Assembly: GCA_002726915.1 (NCBI GenBank)
Contig: PBSY01000069.1
Coordinates: 1-44,305, forward strand
DNA from: Verrucomicrobiales bacterium
GTDB taxonomy: Bacteria > Verrucomicrobiota > Verrucomicrobiia > Verrucomicrobiales > DEV007
DNA length: 44,305 bases
Reading direction: 5' to 3'
Positions 9,172 through 17,706 of this stretch are shown here, piece after piece; within the stretch, counting starts at the first letter, position 1; each line of letters starts with the position of its first letter. The position numbers and the translations under genes were made by a program. The notes under the pieces were generated by a model that saw nothing but the letters and a program-made list of their open reading frames with translations, did not search any database and was not told the DNA's origin.

Positions 9172-10457
9172 AGTCCCAACCGTTCCTTGAGACCTCCGCG
9201 CCATTTCCTCGTCTCCTCGTTTTCGACCGCGACATTATCGGAGATCATTTTCTCGTAGAAGTTATTGAGTTGATCGCAGAGTTGCTGCTTTAGCTCGTCT
9301 GTCAGTAGCTCCGGCTGCGCAAAGTACTTGGGTTTCGGGCTCACGTTCTGCGCGATACAGCGATAAAGGAAAAGGCGATCGTAGCTGCTTTGGAGAGGGA
9401 GTCGTCCAATTTCTTGGAAAGCTTCACGGAGGACATCCTGAGTCGCATCGAAACGGCTCAGGAGATGGGCGATTTCAACGCCATAAAGCCAGTCAGGATT
9501 CCGGTAGCGGTGGGTCGAGTCGTAAAGACTAGCGGTTTCCCACGCAATGATACCCAGCGTCTGGCGAACAAAGCTGAGCAGGTAAGTATCCATCGCTTTC
9601 TTTCCGATGGCCTTGCCACCTTTCCAGAGAACCTCGGATCCGGCAATCCATCCGGCAGCGAGCAGCGGGTTGGAAGCGAGGAAGAGTTTGCTGCCCTGCC
9701 AGAGGTAGCGAACCGGTTTGAGGATGGGTTGAAGCTCTTCGTATTTTTTGTAGACCTTACTCGCCTTGCGCACGTTGTCGGTCACCTTACGAAGGTTCAT
9801 CTCCTTGACCTCAACGATGGGGAGTTCCTCGAGCAGAAGAATGATCTGAAGAGAGGCGCGATTGATAGAGCGCAACAGGCTTTCCATATTGAGCTCCAGC
9901 AAGGGTCGGTCCGACTCAGGCTGATAAAGGCGGGCAATCGATTCGGCGAACTCGATCAAGTCAAGCAGGGCTTGTTTTCCCTCAAACTTGCCGTCTTTCC
10001 AATACTCGCCCGATGAGTAGACCTGAAGCATGCGATCGGCTTCATCGTCGATCAGGTTGGCCACGCGGTGATCCATCTGTTGATGGGCCTCGTTCTGCCA
10101 GTTGATGGTTTGGAGCATCTTGTAGTCGGGGAGTTCCATCCACTCGCCGTAGGCTATAAGCACCTTCTCCAGTTCATGACGTTTTTTCTCAAGGCGCGTT
10201 GCTTCGTTGCGAATGGCTTGGCGGGCAATCTCGGTGAGGTCTTCTTCCTCGGACTCTTTCGGTTTCTCCTTTTTATTCCAGGAGAGTGTAACGGCGAACC
10301 CGATAGCAGCGAACGAGGCCATTAGCCAACTCAGCCAAGCGGGATCAAACTTGGCGAAGAGAATCCCTGCGATCAGCAGAGCAAACAGGATAACGGCAAG
10401 GTATCGCCCGCCCAAGGATAGGCGCGACTGCTGCCTGAGTTGTTCTGTAAATTTCAT
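9168..10457 (-). CDS. Membrane protein of unknown family, last gene of the BatA-type operon
   Basis: 429 residues from the ATG at 10457 (a TTG at 10469 would add four). Two adjacent hydrophobic segments lie at about residues 18-54, followed by a charged stretch rich in E and K (about 55-110) likely to form a coiled coil. The rest is largely helical and soluble, with one more hydrophobic patch around 'NPLLAAGWIAGSEVLW'. I recognise no enzyme motif or family. It is the last gene of a minus-strand run, 29 bases after the caspase-like gene. Its TAA stop overlaps the TAG of the convergent sulfatase, leaving no room for a terminator between them. Confidence 0.75.
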   Translation of the reverse strand: MKFTEQLRQQSRLSLGGRYLAVILFALLIAGILFAKFDPAWLSWLMASFAAIGFAVTLSWNKKEKPKESEEEDLTEIARQAIRNEATRLEKKRHELEKVLIAYGEWMELPDYKMLQTINWQNEAHQQMDHRVANLIDDEADRMLQVYSSGEYWKDGKFEGKQALLDLIEFAESIARLYQPESDRPLLELNMESLLRSINRASLQIILLLEELPIVEVKEMNLRKVTDNVRKASKVYKKYEELQPILKPVRYLWQGSKLFLASNPLLAAGWIAGSEVLWKGGKAIGKKAMDTYLLSFVRQTLGIIAWETASLYDSTHRYRNPDWLYGVEIAHLLSRFDATQDVLREAFQEIGRLPLQSSYDRLFLYRCIAQNVSPKPKYFAQPELLTDELKQQLCDQLNNFYEKMISDNVAVENEETRKWRGGLKERLGL

Positions 10458-10486
10458 CCGTCGAGCCAATTATGGCAGAGGGAATT

Positions 10487-11458
10487 CTAGCTGTCGCCCA
10501 CGTCCTCGTAGATTTTCGCCAGGCGGAGAAGCAGTGACTCCAACTCGGTGTAGTAGGCCTCTTCTTCCAGGGAATCGCGTTGTCGGCGTAACTGTTTGAC
10601 TCGTCGCTCGAGGGCGTCACGTTCCTTTCGCTGCTCAACAGTGAGGCGGCGTTCGAAATCATTTTTTACAAGTACCCTCTGACCGGCGAGTTCACCGTCA
10701 GGCTCTGCACTATCAGCAACGACCCTGGTTGCCGTGGTGCCTTCATACCATTCAGCTCGCGATCCTTTACCGTCTCCATTGTCGTCGATGAGGGCATGCT
10801 CGGTGGCGATGCGGCCTTCGTTCTCGTAAAACCGAGCGACTTCCTTGGATGCAAAAATAAAGCTCTCGAGCAGTGAGACTTGACCATCATTATCGAGATC
10901 GGCTCCAGAAGCTCCTGCGATGGCATCGGGGAAGTAGTTGCCGAAGCGGGCATAATCGAGCTCACCCTCATTCTGGGTGGCGGTAATGATGATCCGGTTT
11001 GGGCCCGAGAGTTCCGAGAGAAACGAACCACTTGCTGAGGTGGTATTGATCACCGTGGTATCGCCCTTACGATTGGCCAGCCATGCGGCAAACTCGTTGT
11101 CGGTAAAGTCGGGGCCACGTGCATTGAACTTCGCGTCCCGACCGTCGAATGATCCATGTCCGATGAGAACGATCCAGAGCTCAGGAGCGGCGGAGTTTTT
11201 GATCGCCTGTTGGAGGAGTTTGGCATCGTTGGCTTGCTCACCCTCCGGGATGGGATCTTGACCGATTACGGTGATGGATACATGCCCCAGCGCTGCCGCC
11301 TTGCGCCACTTGTTCGCTGCTTCATCAAAGATGGTTTTGTAGGTATCGATGCCGGGTGTGCTGACAATGGCGATGATCTCTAGTTCACTATCATCCGCTT
11401 TCGCCGCAGTTATTGCGATGGCGCCAAAAATGAGAAGTCCTGTGAAGAATTGAATCAT
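10487..11458 (-). CDS. Caspase/C13-fold secreted protein, catalytic Cys apparently replaced by Ser, EF-hand-like loops
   Basis: 323 residues from the ATG at 11458, with a signal peptide at about 1-21. The core looks like the caspase/legumain (clan CD) fold: strand 'ELWIVLIGHGSFDG' with H101 of the H-G pair, then 'TTVINTTSASGSF' (about 134-146), where legumain-type peptidases have a Cys before S-G; here Ser or Thr occupy the positions. 'IIITATQNEGELDYARFGNYF' resembles the post-catalytic strand and substrate loop. Two Asp-rich loops, 187-198 'DLDNDGQVSLLE' and 225-233 'DDNGDGKGS', look like calcium-binding EF-hand loops. The C-terminus (about 265-318) is a charged coiled coil. It may be a pseudo-peptidase or serine variant acting in the periplasm. 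Ten bases separate it from the upstream gene. Confidence 0.7.
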   Translation of the reverse strand: MIQFFTGLLIFGAIAITAAKADDSELEIIAIVSTPGIDTYKTIFDEAANKWRKAAALGHVSITVIGQDPIPEGEQANDAKLLQQAIKNSAAPELWIVLIGHGSFDGRDAKFNARGPDFTDNEFAAWLANRKGDTTVINTTSASGSFLSELSGPNRIIITATQNEGELDYARFGNYFPDAIAGASGADLDNDGQVSLLESFIFASKEVARFYENEGRIATEHALIDDNGDGKGSRAEWYEGTTATRVVADSAEPDGELAGQRVLVKNDFERRLTVEQRKERDALERRVKQLRRQRDSLEEEAYYTELESLLLRLAKIYEDVGDS

Positions 11459-11468
11459 GAAATCAAAA

Positions 11469-13889
11469 TTAAAGGATTCCCTCTCGACGACGGAGTCCCC
11501 ATTCTCCGAGGAAGCAGGCAAGGGCGATTAAGAACAGCCAAGGAGTGTGCCAGAGTGGTCGTTGGCGGACTTCGGAAACGGGTAGGTCGAGTGCTTTGAG
11601 AAGTGCAGGGAGTCGCGTTAATTCGTCGACTTGAAGTACCTCGCCGCCAGTGGCTGCGGCAATCCGGTCAAGAGTGATCTTATTAGGTCCCAGTTGGGCG
11701 AACTCGTTGGCTTCTGGATTAGTGGTTCGGGCAGTTTCGTCGGAGCCAATTTCTTTACCCTCACCGTCAACAACGGACGCATGAATGCGGTAGCTGGATG
11801 GATTTTTTGATGCATACTCAGCGGTAAAGAGTCCCGGTTCTTTTAGGGATGGCTCTCCGGAAATGGAGGAAGTTTCTCCGTCCTGATGAGTCACGGTCAA
11901 AAAGACGGTAGCGTCATCTTGAGGTTCAAAGGTTTCTGTCTGAACGCGAACTGAGAGCTTGGTGACTGGCAGTGGACCAGAATTCACTTCTTCCTTTTCT
12001 AACCTGATGCGGGACGGAACTTCATTGACCGACCAACGCACCAACTGGCGCCAGGATCTGGCGAGGTTTTCCTGCTGTTCTGAATCCTTCATGCCCCAGC
12101 GCCAGAAGTCTGCAATCGTGACAACGCCTGATTTACCTTCGCCATAGCGTTGTGTAACGATGGCTGGATGGGTACGTGATTCACTGTCTATGACAGTGGA
12201 TAGAATACTGGACCCAGGTTTGATGGCGGAGATTTGGTTAACGGCAAAAAATGGCGTCATGTAGGCGAGGCGATTGGTCTCAGCTTCTTTGCCGGATCGC
12301 AGTCTCATCCATGGCTCGAGCCATCCCTCTCGAGTTAAATTGTAGGATGCCTCAAATGAAGGAGTGCTGAGGCGGAGCCTGTCCAGATAGACCGGGAGAA
12401 CGCGACCTACAGGGGTGTTGTTCCATCCGCCCGATTGAAACGATTCCTGGCCGCCCAGCATAAGGAGGGTGCCGCCGCGCCGTGATACGAACTGGTCGAT
12501 GAGTTCAAGTTGCTCCTGCGTAAAAAAGCCGGCTTCAAGGTCGTCTATAATAATAGCTTTGTAAGAGCTAAAAAGGTCTTCGGCAGATTTCGGGAAACCG
12601 TCCCTGAGTTCGCTAGGATTGCCGACATTCAATCGAATAAGAACCGGTTCGTCATACTGGTGAGTTTCTTCTGGAATTTCACTGCGAAACCCGCGGAAGA
12701 GGGGATTGCTGCTTTCGCCAGCGCGACCACGCCACTCAAACTTTGGTTCGCGTTTGGCGATGCGGATGAGACCAACAAGTTCGATCTCAGAATCCATTGA
12801 GAGGGAGCGACGCAGAAACTTGTATTCCCAGTTGGGGCGGCCGCTCACGTAGAGAATTCGATAAGGGCCGGTTCCGCGATTTACTGAGATTTGCCTTTCG
12901 TTATTGAGCTTGGTGACTTCTTCCAAGGGATTGTCGGCAGATTGCCGAATGTTCACTTTGAGAAAGGAAACCCCAGGAGGCATTGCGGAAAGCTGTAGGC
13001 GCACCGGCAGAGTTCGTGAGACCGGGCCATTCGGTAGTGGCGTAGGGAAGACAACTTCCTTAACCGCCAGCACTTTACCTTCTTCGTTCGAGGCAACTAT
13101 TTCAACAGGACCGGGAAAATCTCCGCGTGCTTTAGCTTCGATATTGAGCGTGACCGAGGCATCTTCGAATTGAGTTGTCTCGGCGGTGAGGTGGCCGATC
13201 GAAAGGTCGTGAGCTTCAGGGGCGGGATCCCCAAGGATCACAGGGTAGACAGGGACACTTGCGTTGACTTCATCCTTAGACCACGATTCAAGCATGGCGT
13301 CGAGATCCCCAGAATCGGTAGCGTTACCGTCGGTAAAAGCAATGACGGCGGCCAGCGGGCGTTTATCGAATCGCTGATGGATTCGGCTGAGGGCTATGAC
13401 GAGGTCAGATCGGTTTTCAGTGAAATTGAGTTCACTGAATTCGTTTGCTCGGCGAAGGCTGCTATCGAAGAGGAATGGTTGCAGTCGAAACGTATCATCG
13501 ATCCGAGCGAGCCACTCAGGATAGAGGTTGGTTTCAGAATCAATGAGAGCGTCGCTTAATTGCTTGGAAGGAGAGGGTTTGCTGGGATCGAGCGCGACTC
13601 TGAGCCCCGATGAGTTATCGGCGAGAATAGCGACTTCGTTGGCATTTTTCTTTGGAAGCTCATCGAGCACTACCGGTTCAATCAGGATGAGCGCGAGCAG
13701 GATGAGGCCTATCAGTTTTAAGGTAGCAGCGAGAAATTTACGCCCCCCCCTCAACGGTGACTTTCTATAAGTTAATGTCAGGATAAAGATAGAGGACGTT
13801 CCGAAAATGATGGCGACCCAAATCCAACTCTCGTTCGCGAAGGCGAGAGTAGCGAGTGGATAACTAGGGACTGTTAAGAAGGAAGTCAT
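11469..13889 (-). CDS. vWA / glutamine-amidotransferase-like membrane protein
   Basis: 806 residues. Transmembrane helices near the N-terminus (about 20-40 and 55-75) are followed by a vWA-like domain whose metal site is degenerate: 'ADNSSG' instead of DxSxS, with 'AFTDGNATDSG' further on. An Ig-like/CARDB-type beta region then leads to a class I glutamine-amidotransferase-like domain around residues 435-500 ('IIIDDLEAG', 'LMLGGQESFQSGG') that lacks an obvious catalytic Cys. A final helix ('WLFLIALACFLGEWGLRR') is near the C-terminus. Such proteins accompany BatA and DUF4175-like genes in Verrucomicrobia and Planctomycetes; the function is not established. It lies 30 bases after the DUF4175-like gene. 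Confidence 0.82.
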   Translation of the reverse strand: MTSFLTVPSYPLATLAFANESWIWVAIIFGTSSIFILTLTYRKSPLRGGRKFLAATLKLIGLILLALILIEPVVLDELPKKNANEVAILADNSSGLRVALDPSKPSPSKQLSDALIDSETNLYPEWLARIDDTFRLQPFLFDSSLRRANEFSELNFTENRSDLVIALSRIHQRFDKRPLAAVIAFTDGNATDSGDLDAMLESWSKDEVNASVPVYPVILGDPAPEAHDLSIGHLTAETTQFEDASVTLNIEAKARGDFPGPVEIVASNEEGKVLAVKEVVFPTPLPNGPVSRTLPVRLQLSAMPPGVSFLKVNIRQSADNPLEEVTKLNNERQISVNRGTGPYRILYVSGRPNWEYKFLRRSLSMDSEIELVGLIRIAKREPKFEWRGRAGESSNPLFRGFRSEIPEETHQYDEPVLIRLNVGNPSELRDGFPKSAEDLFSSYKAIIIDDLEAGFFTQEQLELIDQFVSRRGGTLLMLGGQESFQSGGWNNTPVGRVLPVYLDRLRLSTPSFEASYNLTREGWLEPWMRLRSGKEAETNRLAYMTPFFAVNQISAIKPGSSILSTVIDSESRTHPAIVTQRYGEGKSGVVTIADFWRWGMKDSEQQENLARSWRQLVRWSVNEVPSRIRLEKEEVNSGPLPVTKLSVRVQTETFEPQDDATVFLTVTHQDGETSSISGEPSLKEPGLFTAEYASKNPSSYRIHASVVDGEGKEIGSDETARTTNPEANEFAQLGPNKITLDRIAAATGGEVLQVDELTRLPALLKALDLPVSEVRQRPLWHTPWLFLIALACFLGEWGLRRREGIL

Positions 13890-13919
13890 TCCGTGCGTGA
13901 TCGGAGAAGAATAAGCAGC

Positions 13920-16900
13920 TTACTCGCCTGCACCCAGTTTTTCGTAGTAGCGACGAACGAGGTCCCGGAACTCACTTGGGACCGGATCACGATCGATTGG
14001 AGCGATAGGGTTTTCTTTGTTCAGCTTGGCGATTTCTTCGCTGAGTCGCTGACGGAGTTCGACGAGAGGATCTGCAATACGCTTATTGATAGTGCCGGCT
14101 TGCGGCGCTTCATTATCGCGTTGGAAGTCAATTCGCATGGCCCGAGCTTCGTCAAGAACTTTGGCGAGACCGTTGCGGATATCTTCCTGATCAACCATTT
14201 CTTCAATATTGCTGAGACGGTCGGCCCAATTCCCGTAGTCATCACCGGTGATCGGTCCTTCTTGGGGAGCTTCCTCAGGGCGATCGAAGAAAAGTGGTTG
14301 TTCACCGATAGAGGCACCAGTCGGCATGCGGTTGCCGCGCTGATCAGAATTCGCACCGGCCATGCTGCGTTGTCCCTGCTGAGACTGGCCTGCTTGCTGT
14401 TCCTGAGTGGACTGGCCAGATTGCTGTCCTTCTTGCTGCCCTTGGGCGAGATTCTGATTGCTGCTCGGGCCTTCCTGGCCTTCACCGGGTGGTTGGTTAT
14501 TTTGGCTATCGCTGGGTTCTTGACCACGTTGCTGCCCTTGACCGGATCGAATTTCACCAGATTCCTGTGATTCCACCTCACCCTGCTGGCCAGCATCGGC
14601 CATTGGGTTCGATGGTTTCTTTCCGTCATCCTCGGCTTGGCTTCGCTGCGGCCCCTGACGGTTTTCCTGAGAAGGATCCTCCTGCCTAGAGTCCCTCTCG
14701 TTTTGAGCCAGTTCATCAATGCCTTGCTCTCCGCTGCTTTCGCTCGTTTGCCCCGATTTGCCGAGACGTTCGGCTTCTTGGCGGGTTTCGTCGATCAATT
14801 GATCCAACTCGGAGCGGGCAAGACGAAGCGCATCAGCTTCGTTTCCAAGGATTTTCTCCGCCGCCGCTTCAACGCTTTCTTTGAGTTTTTCAATGCCACG
14901 GGAGGCAGCTTGCTCAGGAGTGCGCGCCTGTTCGGTGCGGTTGTAATAAGTGTAGTCTCGCGCTTCCCCCAGCGCTTCTTCAATACCATCCATCTTACTG
15001 TTGCGGAAGGCTTCGTAGAGAGCATCGGAGAGGAGAGGTTCTGAAACTTCTGACTGTTCGCTGAGGTTGCCGATTTTTTCGAGTACGTTCTCTAGATTCT
15101 CCAATTGATTACTCAAGTTTTGAGCCATCTCACCACGTTGTTCTTGCGCTTCGATGGAGAATGGATCATTCGGATCCATTTCGCTAAGTTCCTCCAACTG
15201 GTTGCTGAGTACTTCCTGGTTTTCGGCGAGGGTCCTAGTCTGTTCGCGTAAGTTTCGCATTTCGTCGGAGAACTGGCGCGAGGTTCTTTCGCGGAATTCC
15301 TCCTCCATCTGTTTCAGTTCCTCCTGTGCTCGCGTTGCTGAATTGGAGGCAGCGGCGAGATTACCTTCTTCGAGGTTCTCCGCCGTTTCCTGAACATTTT
15401 CGCGAGTGTCCTCCAATTGCTCGCGTTCTTCGGCCATGTTGGGACGATTCTGTTCAGAATCCATGCGTTCGCTGAGATCGTCGAGTTCGCGAAGCATCTC
15501 ACGCTGTTCTTCCTGAAGTCTCTTAAGCTGTCTTTCGACTTCATCCCTTTCCTCCTCGCTGGCATCTTGGAGATGTTCCTCGAGTTCCTTTATTTTCTCA
15601 GCGATAGCCTCCTGGCGGCGGGCGAGTTCTTTTAGGCGCGTAAGTATGGCCAAGTCTTCCTGTTGTTCTGCCGCCTGCTGCTGTTCTTGGGCGACCGTGT
15701 TTTCTTCGTATTTTAGATCTTTTTGTTTCAGCTCCAGGTTCATATTGCGCGGCTGGTTCTCCTGGGATTGTCCTTGGCTTTGCGACTTCGACATGGCGAT
15801 TTCAGTTTCGCGTGAGCTGGCCTCGATCAGTTTGGCGTAAACCTTAAGGGCGGCCTGATGAGCCGGATCGATGAGATCTCCATCCTCTCTGGCAACGACG
15901 ACGGAAAATTTTTCAGCAGCCTCCTCAATGAGGGTCCGGGCATCCATGAAAATCTGCTTCAACTCAGGGTCCTCGGCTTCTTCGATTACCGGATCAATCA
16001 TCCTGAGAACGACCAACTGGGACTCATGGACAATGCCAGCGTCACTTGCGTAGTGTTCAAAGGGGCGGTCGAGATCGTGATCTCGACGGAGTTTCCATGA
16101 GGCGTTAATAACATCTTTCTGAATCTTGAGAAGTTCCTGTGATTCACCACTTTCACCCTCCCCCTCACCGGATTGTGGCTGACCTTCGCGCAGGATCTCT
16201 TCAAAGTATCGGACCTCCGCGAAGAAGAGGTCGCTGGTCGTGCGGCGAACTTTGCCGTTTTTATCGATGTCCTCTGCCCAGAAGTGATAAGAGATGAGAT
16301 CGCGTGGTTTCGCCCTGAGATCCTCGATGCTGACGAGGGAAAGTAAGGGGTGCTTCTTGCCCCCGGCAAGTCGCTCCTCAGTCAGGGTGATCGAGTCTTC
16401 TTCGTCCTTAAGTTGATAAGAAATACCTGATTTCTCGACACTCACATCATCCCAAACCTCAGCTTCAAAGGGAAGTTCCTGCACGGCAGTAACGTCAAAG
16501 TCCCGCCCTGGAAATGTGAGCTTTAGTTTTGGCGGTTTGTTTTTCTTTACATTGACGGTGACCCACGGCGGTCGCTGGTTGGTTCGGTCATCCGCGTCGA
16601 TCAGGTGAACACGGTAGCGCTGACTCTCCACGGGGGTGTGGGAGCCTAGATAAACCGAGGGATTATCTTTGGAAGGCTCAAGCAAGATACTGACTTCATC
16701 TTCTCCGTAGAGTTCAGCGAGGTGGACCGGCTTGTTGAGGGTGAGTTTCCAATCCACTTTGGAACCCTCCATTACCGTGATTTTTCGGGTATCGATGACC
16801 TCTCGAGGTTCTTTTTTAAGGTAGGCTGGCGGATTGATAGTTGCATCGGCCTGGGTAAGACGGGGATATTCAAACACTGCCACTTTGAAGTCGTCGGACT

Positions 16901-17693
16901 GCTCATTTTCAAAAATGATGTGATAATCTCCATCCGCTTCGACTTTGGGGACGAGGGCAGAAAATACGGTCTCGTCGAGGCCGACGTTCATGGGAAACTT
17001 CTGCACCTTCTCTCCAGTCTTCATCATCACCATTGCTGATGCAGGAGCGCGGCCTGTAAAAGTGGCCTCAATAACAAGGCGCGAGCCCTTTTCAATTATG
17101 ATATCACCGGGAGTTACCGCTATTTCAATTATGGGTAGATTGGTTTCAGGATCAATTTCTACGATCTCCTTTTCTTCAGGTGCAGGTCGACTGTAAGGGT
17201 TGGCCTCAAGAAGCAGCCAGACGCTGAAGCAAAAAGCGACCGCTGTGGTGAATTGGCTCCAAGTTGCTCCCGAAAGCCGCTTTTTAGAGACCTGTCGCAC
17301 CCAGTTGTTCTTCACCGCGTGGTCGCTGATTTCCACCATGAGCCGCTTTTGCAGGAAGCTGAGTTCACCGGTATCGGAGGGCTTTTGGTCCATCGCTGCG
17401 AGAAGTGCTGCCTCCAGATCCGGGTGCTTCTCTTCAACTTGTCTGGCCATGCTGCGGATATCGACAGGGCGGGTCGCGTTGGAAAGCCCTGCGGCGGCGG
17501 CCACGGCAAGAACGATAAAACAAAGGAAGATAGCGCCCCACGACCACCACCCGGCCCAGTGGGCTGCTGAGGTGAGAGTGAGCATGCAAACCAGTCCTGC
17601 GGTAAATGCGTAAGCGATGACTCTTTTTTTGCGCAGTTCTACCTCCGCATCGAGAACGGGTTTGAGGCAGCTGGCGAGCAGTTTCTCAATCAT
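13920..17693 (-). CDS. DUF4175-like giant membrane/coiled-coil protein
   Basis: 1257 residues from the ATG at 17693 (a TTG at 17759 would overlap the upstream gene). Two transmembrane helices near residues 25-75 and a third near 160-180 precede beta-rich periplasmic-type domains (about 190-520). A long Glu/Gln/Arg coiled coil follows (about 630-890), then a helical block, then a very Gln/Gly/Ser-rich low-complexity linker (about 980-1130) and a conserved-looking C-terminal helical domain with 'WADRLSNIEEMVD' and 'FRDLVRRYYEKL'. This matches the DUF4175-type proteins encoded beside BatA-like genes. It may organise a periplasmic or envelope complex. It starts 13 bases after the BatA-like gene. 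Confidence 0.85.
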   Translation of the reverse strand: MIEKLLASCLKPVLDAEVELRKKRVIAYAFTAGLVCMLTLTSAAHWAGWWSWGAIFLCFIVLAVAAAAGLSNATRPVDIRSMARQVEEKHPDLEAALLAAMDQKPSDTGELSFLQKRLMVEISDHAVKNNWVRQVSKKRLSGATWSQFTTAVAFCFSVWLLLEANPYSRPAPEEKEIVEIDPETNLPIIEIAVTPGDIIIEKGSRLVIEATFTGRAPASAMVMMKTGEKVQKFPMNVGLDETVFSALVPKVEADGDYHIIFENEQSDDFKVAVFEYPRLTQADATINPPAYLKKEPREVIDTRKITVMEGSKVDWKLTLNKPVHLAELYGEDEVSILLEPSKDNPSVYLGSHTPVESQRYRVHLIDADDRTNQRPPWVTVNVKKNKPPKLKLTFPGRDFDVTAVQELPFEAEVWDDVSVEKSGISYQLKDEEDSITLTEERLAGGKKHPLLSLVSIEDLRAKPRDLISYHFWAEDIDKNGKVRRTTSDLFFAEVRYFEEILREGQPQSGEGEGESGESQELLKIQKDVINASWKLRRDHDLDRPFEHYASDAGIVHESQLVVLRMIDPVIEEAEDPELKQIFMDARTLIEEAAEKFSVVVAREDGDLIDPAHQAALKVYAKLIEASSRETEIAMSKSQSQGQSQENQPRNMNLELKQKDLKYEENTVAQEQQQAAEQQEDLAILTRLKELARRQEAIAEKIKELEEHLQDASEEERDEVERQLKRLQEEQREMLRELDDLSERMDSEQNRPNMAEEREQLEDTRENVQETAENLEEGNLAAASNSATRAQEELKQMEEEFRERTSRQFSDEMRNLREQTRTLAENQEVLSNQLEELSEMDPNDPFSIEAQEQRGEMAQNLSNQLENLENVLEKIGNLSEQSEVSEPLLSDALYEAFRNSKMDGIEEALGEARDYTYYNRTEQARTPEQAASRGIEKLKESVEAAAEKILGNEADALRLARSELDQLIDETRQEAERLGKSGQTSESSGEQGIDELAQNERDSRQEDPSQENRQGPQRSQAEDDGKKPSNPMADAGQQGEVESQESGEIRSGQGQQRGQEPSDSQNNQPPGEGQEGPSSNQNLAQGQQEGQQSGQSTQEQQAGQSQQGQRSMAGANSDQRGNRMPTGASIGEQPLFFDRPEEAPQEGPITGDDYGNWADRLSNIEEMVDQEDIRNGLAKVLDEARAMRIDFQRDNEAPQAGTINKRIADPLVELRQRLSEEIAKLNKENPIAPIDRDPVPSEFRDLVRRYYEKLGAGE

Positions 17694-17706
17694 GGTTATC
17701 AGGAGT

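Noticed and set aside
13893..14570. 225-codon plus-strand frame opposite the DUF4175-like gene
   Set aside because: Leu/Phe-rich composition is the mirror of the Gln/Glu-rich coding strand; no ribosome binding site.
14310..14760. Gln/Gly-rich stretch as a possible mobile or assembly artefact
   Set aside because: It is in frame within a long intact gene and is typical of the linker in DUF4175-like proteins.
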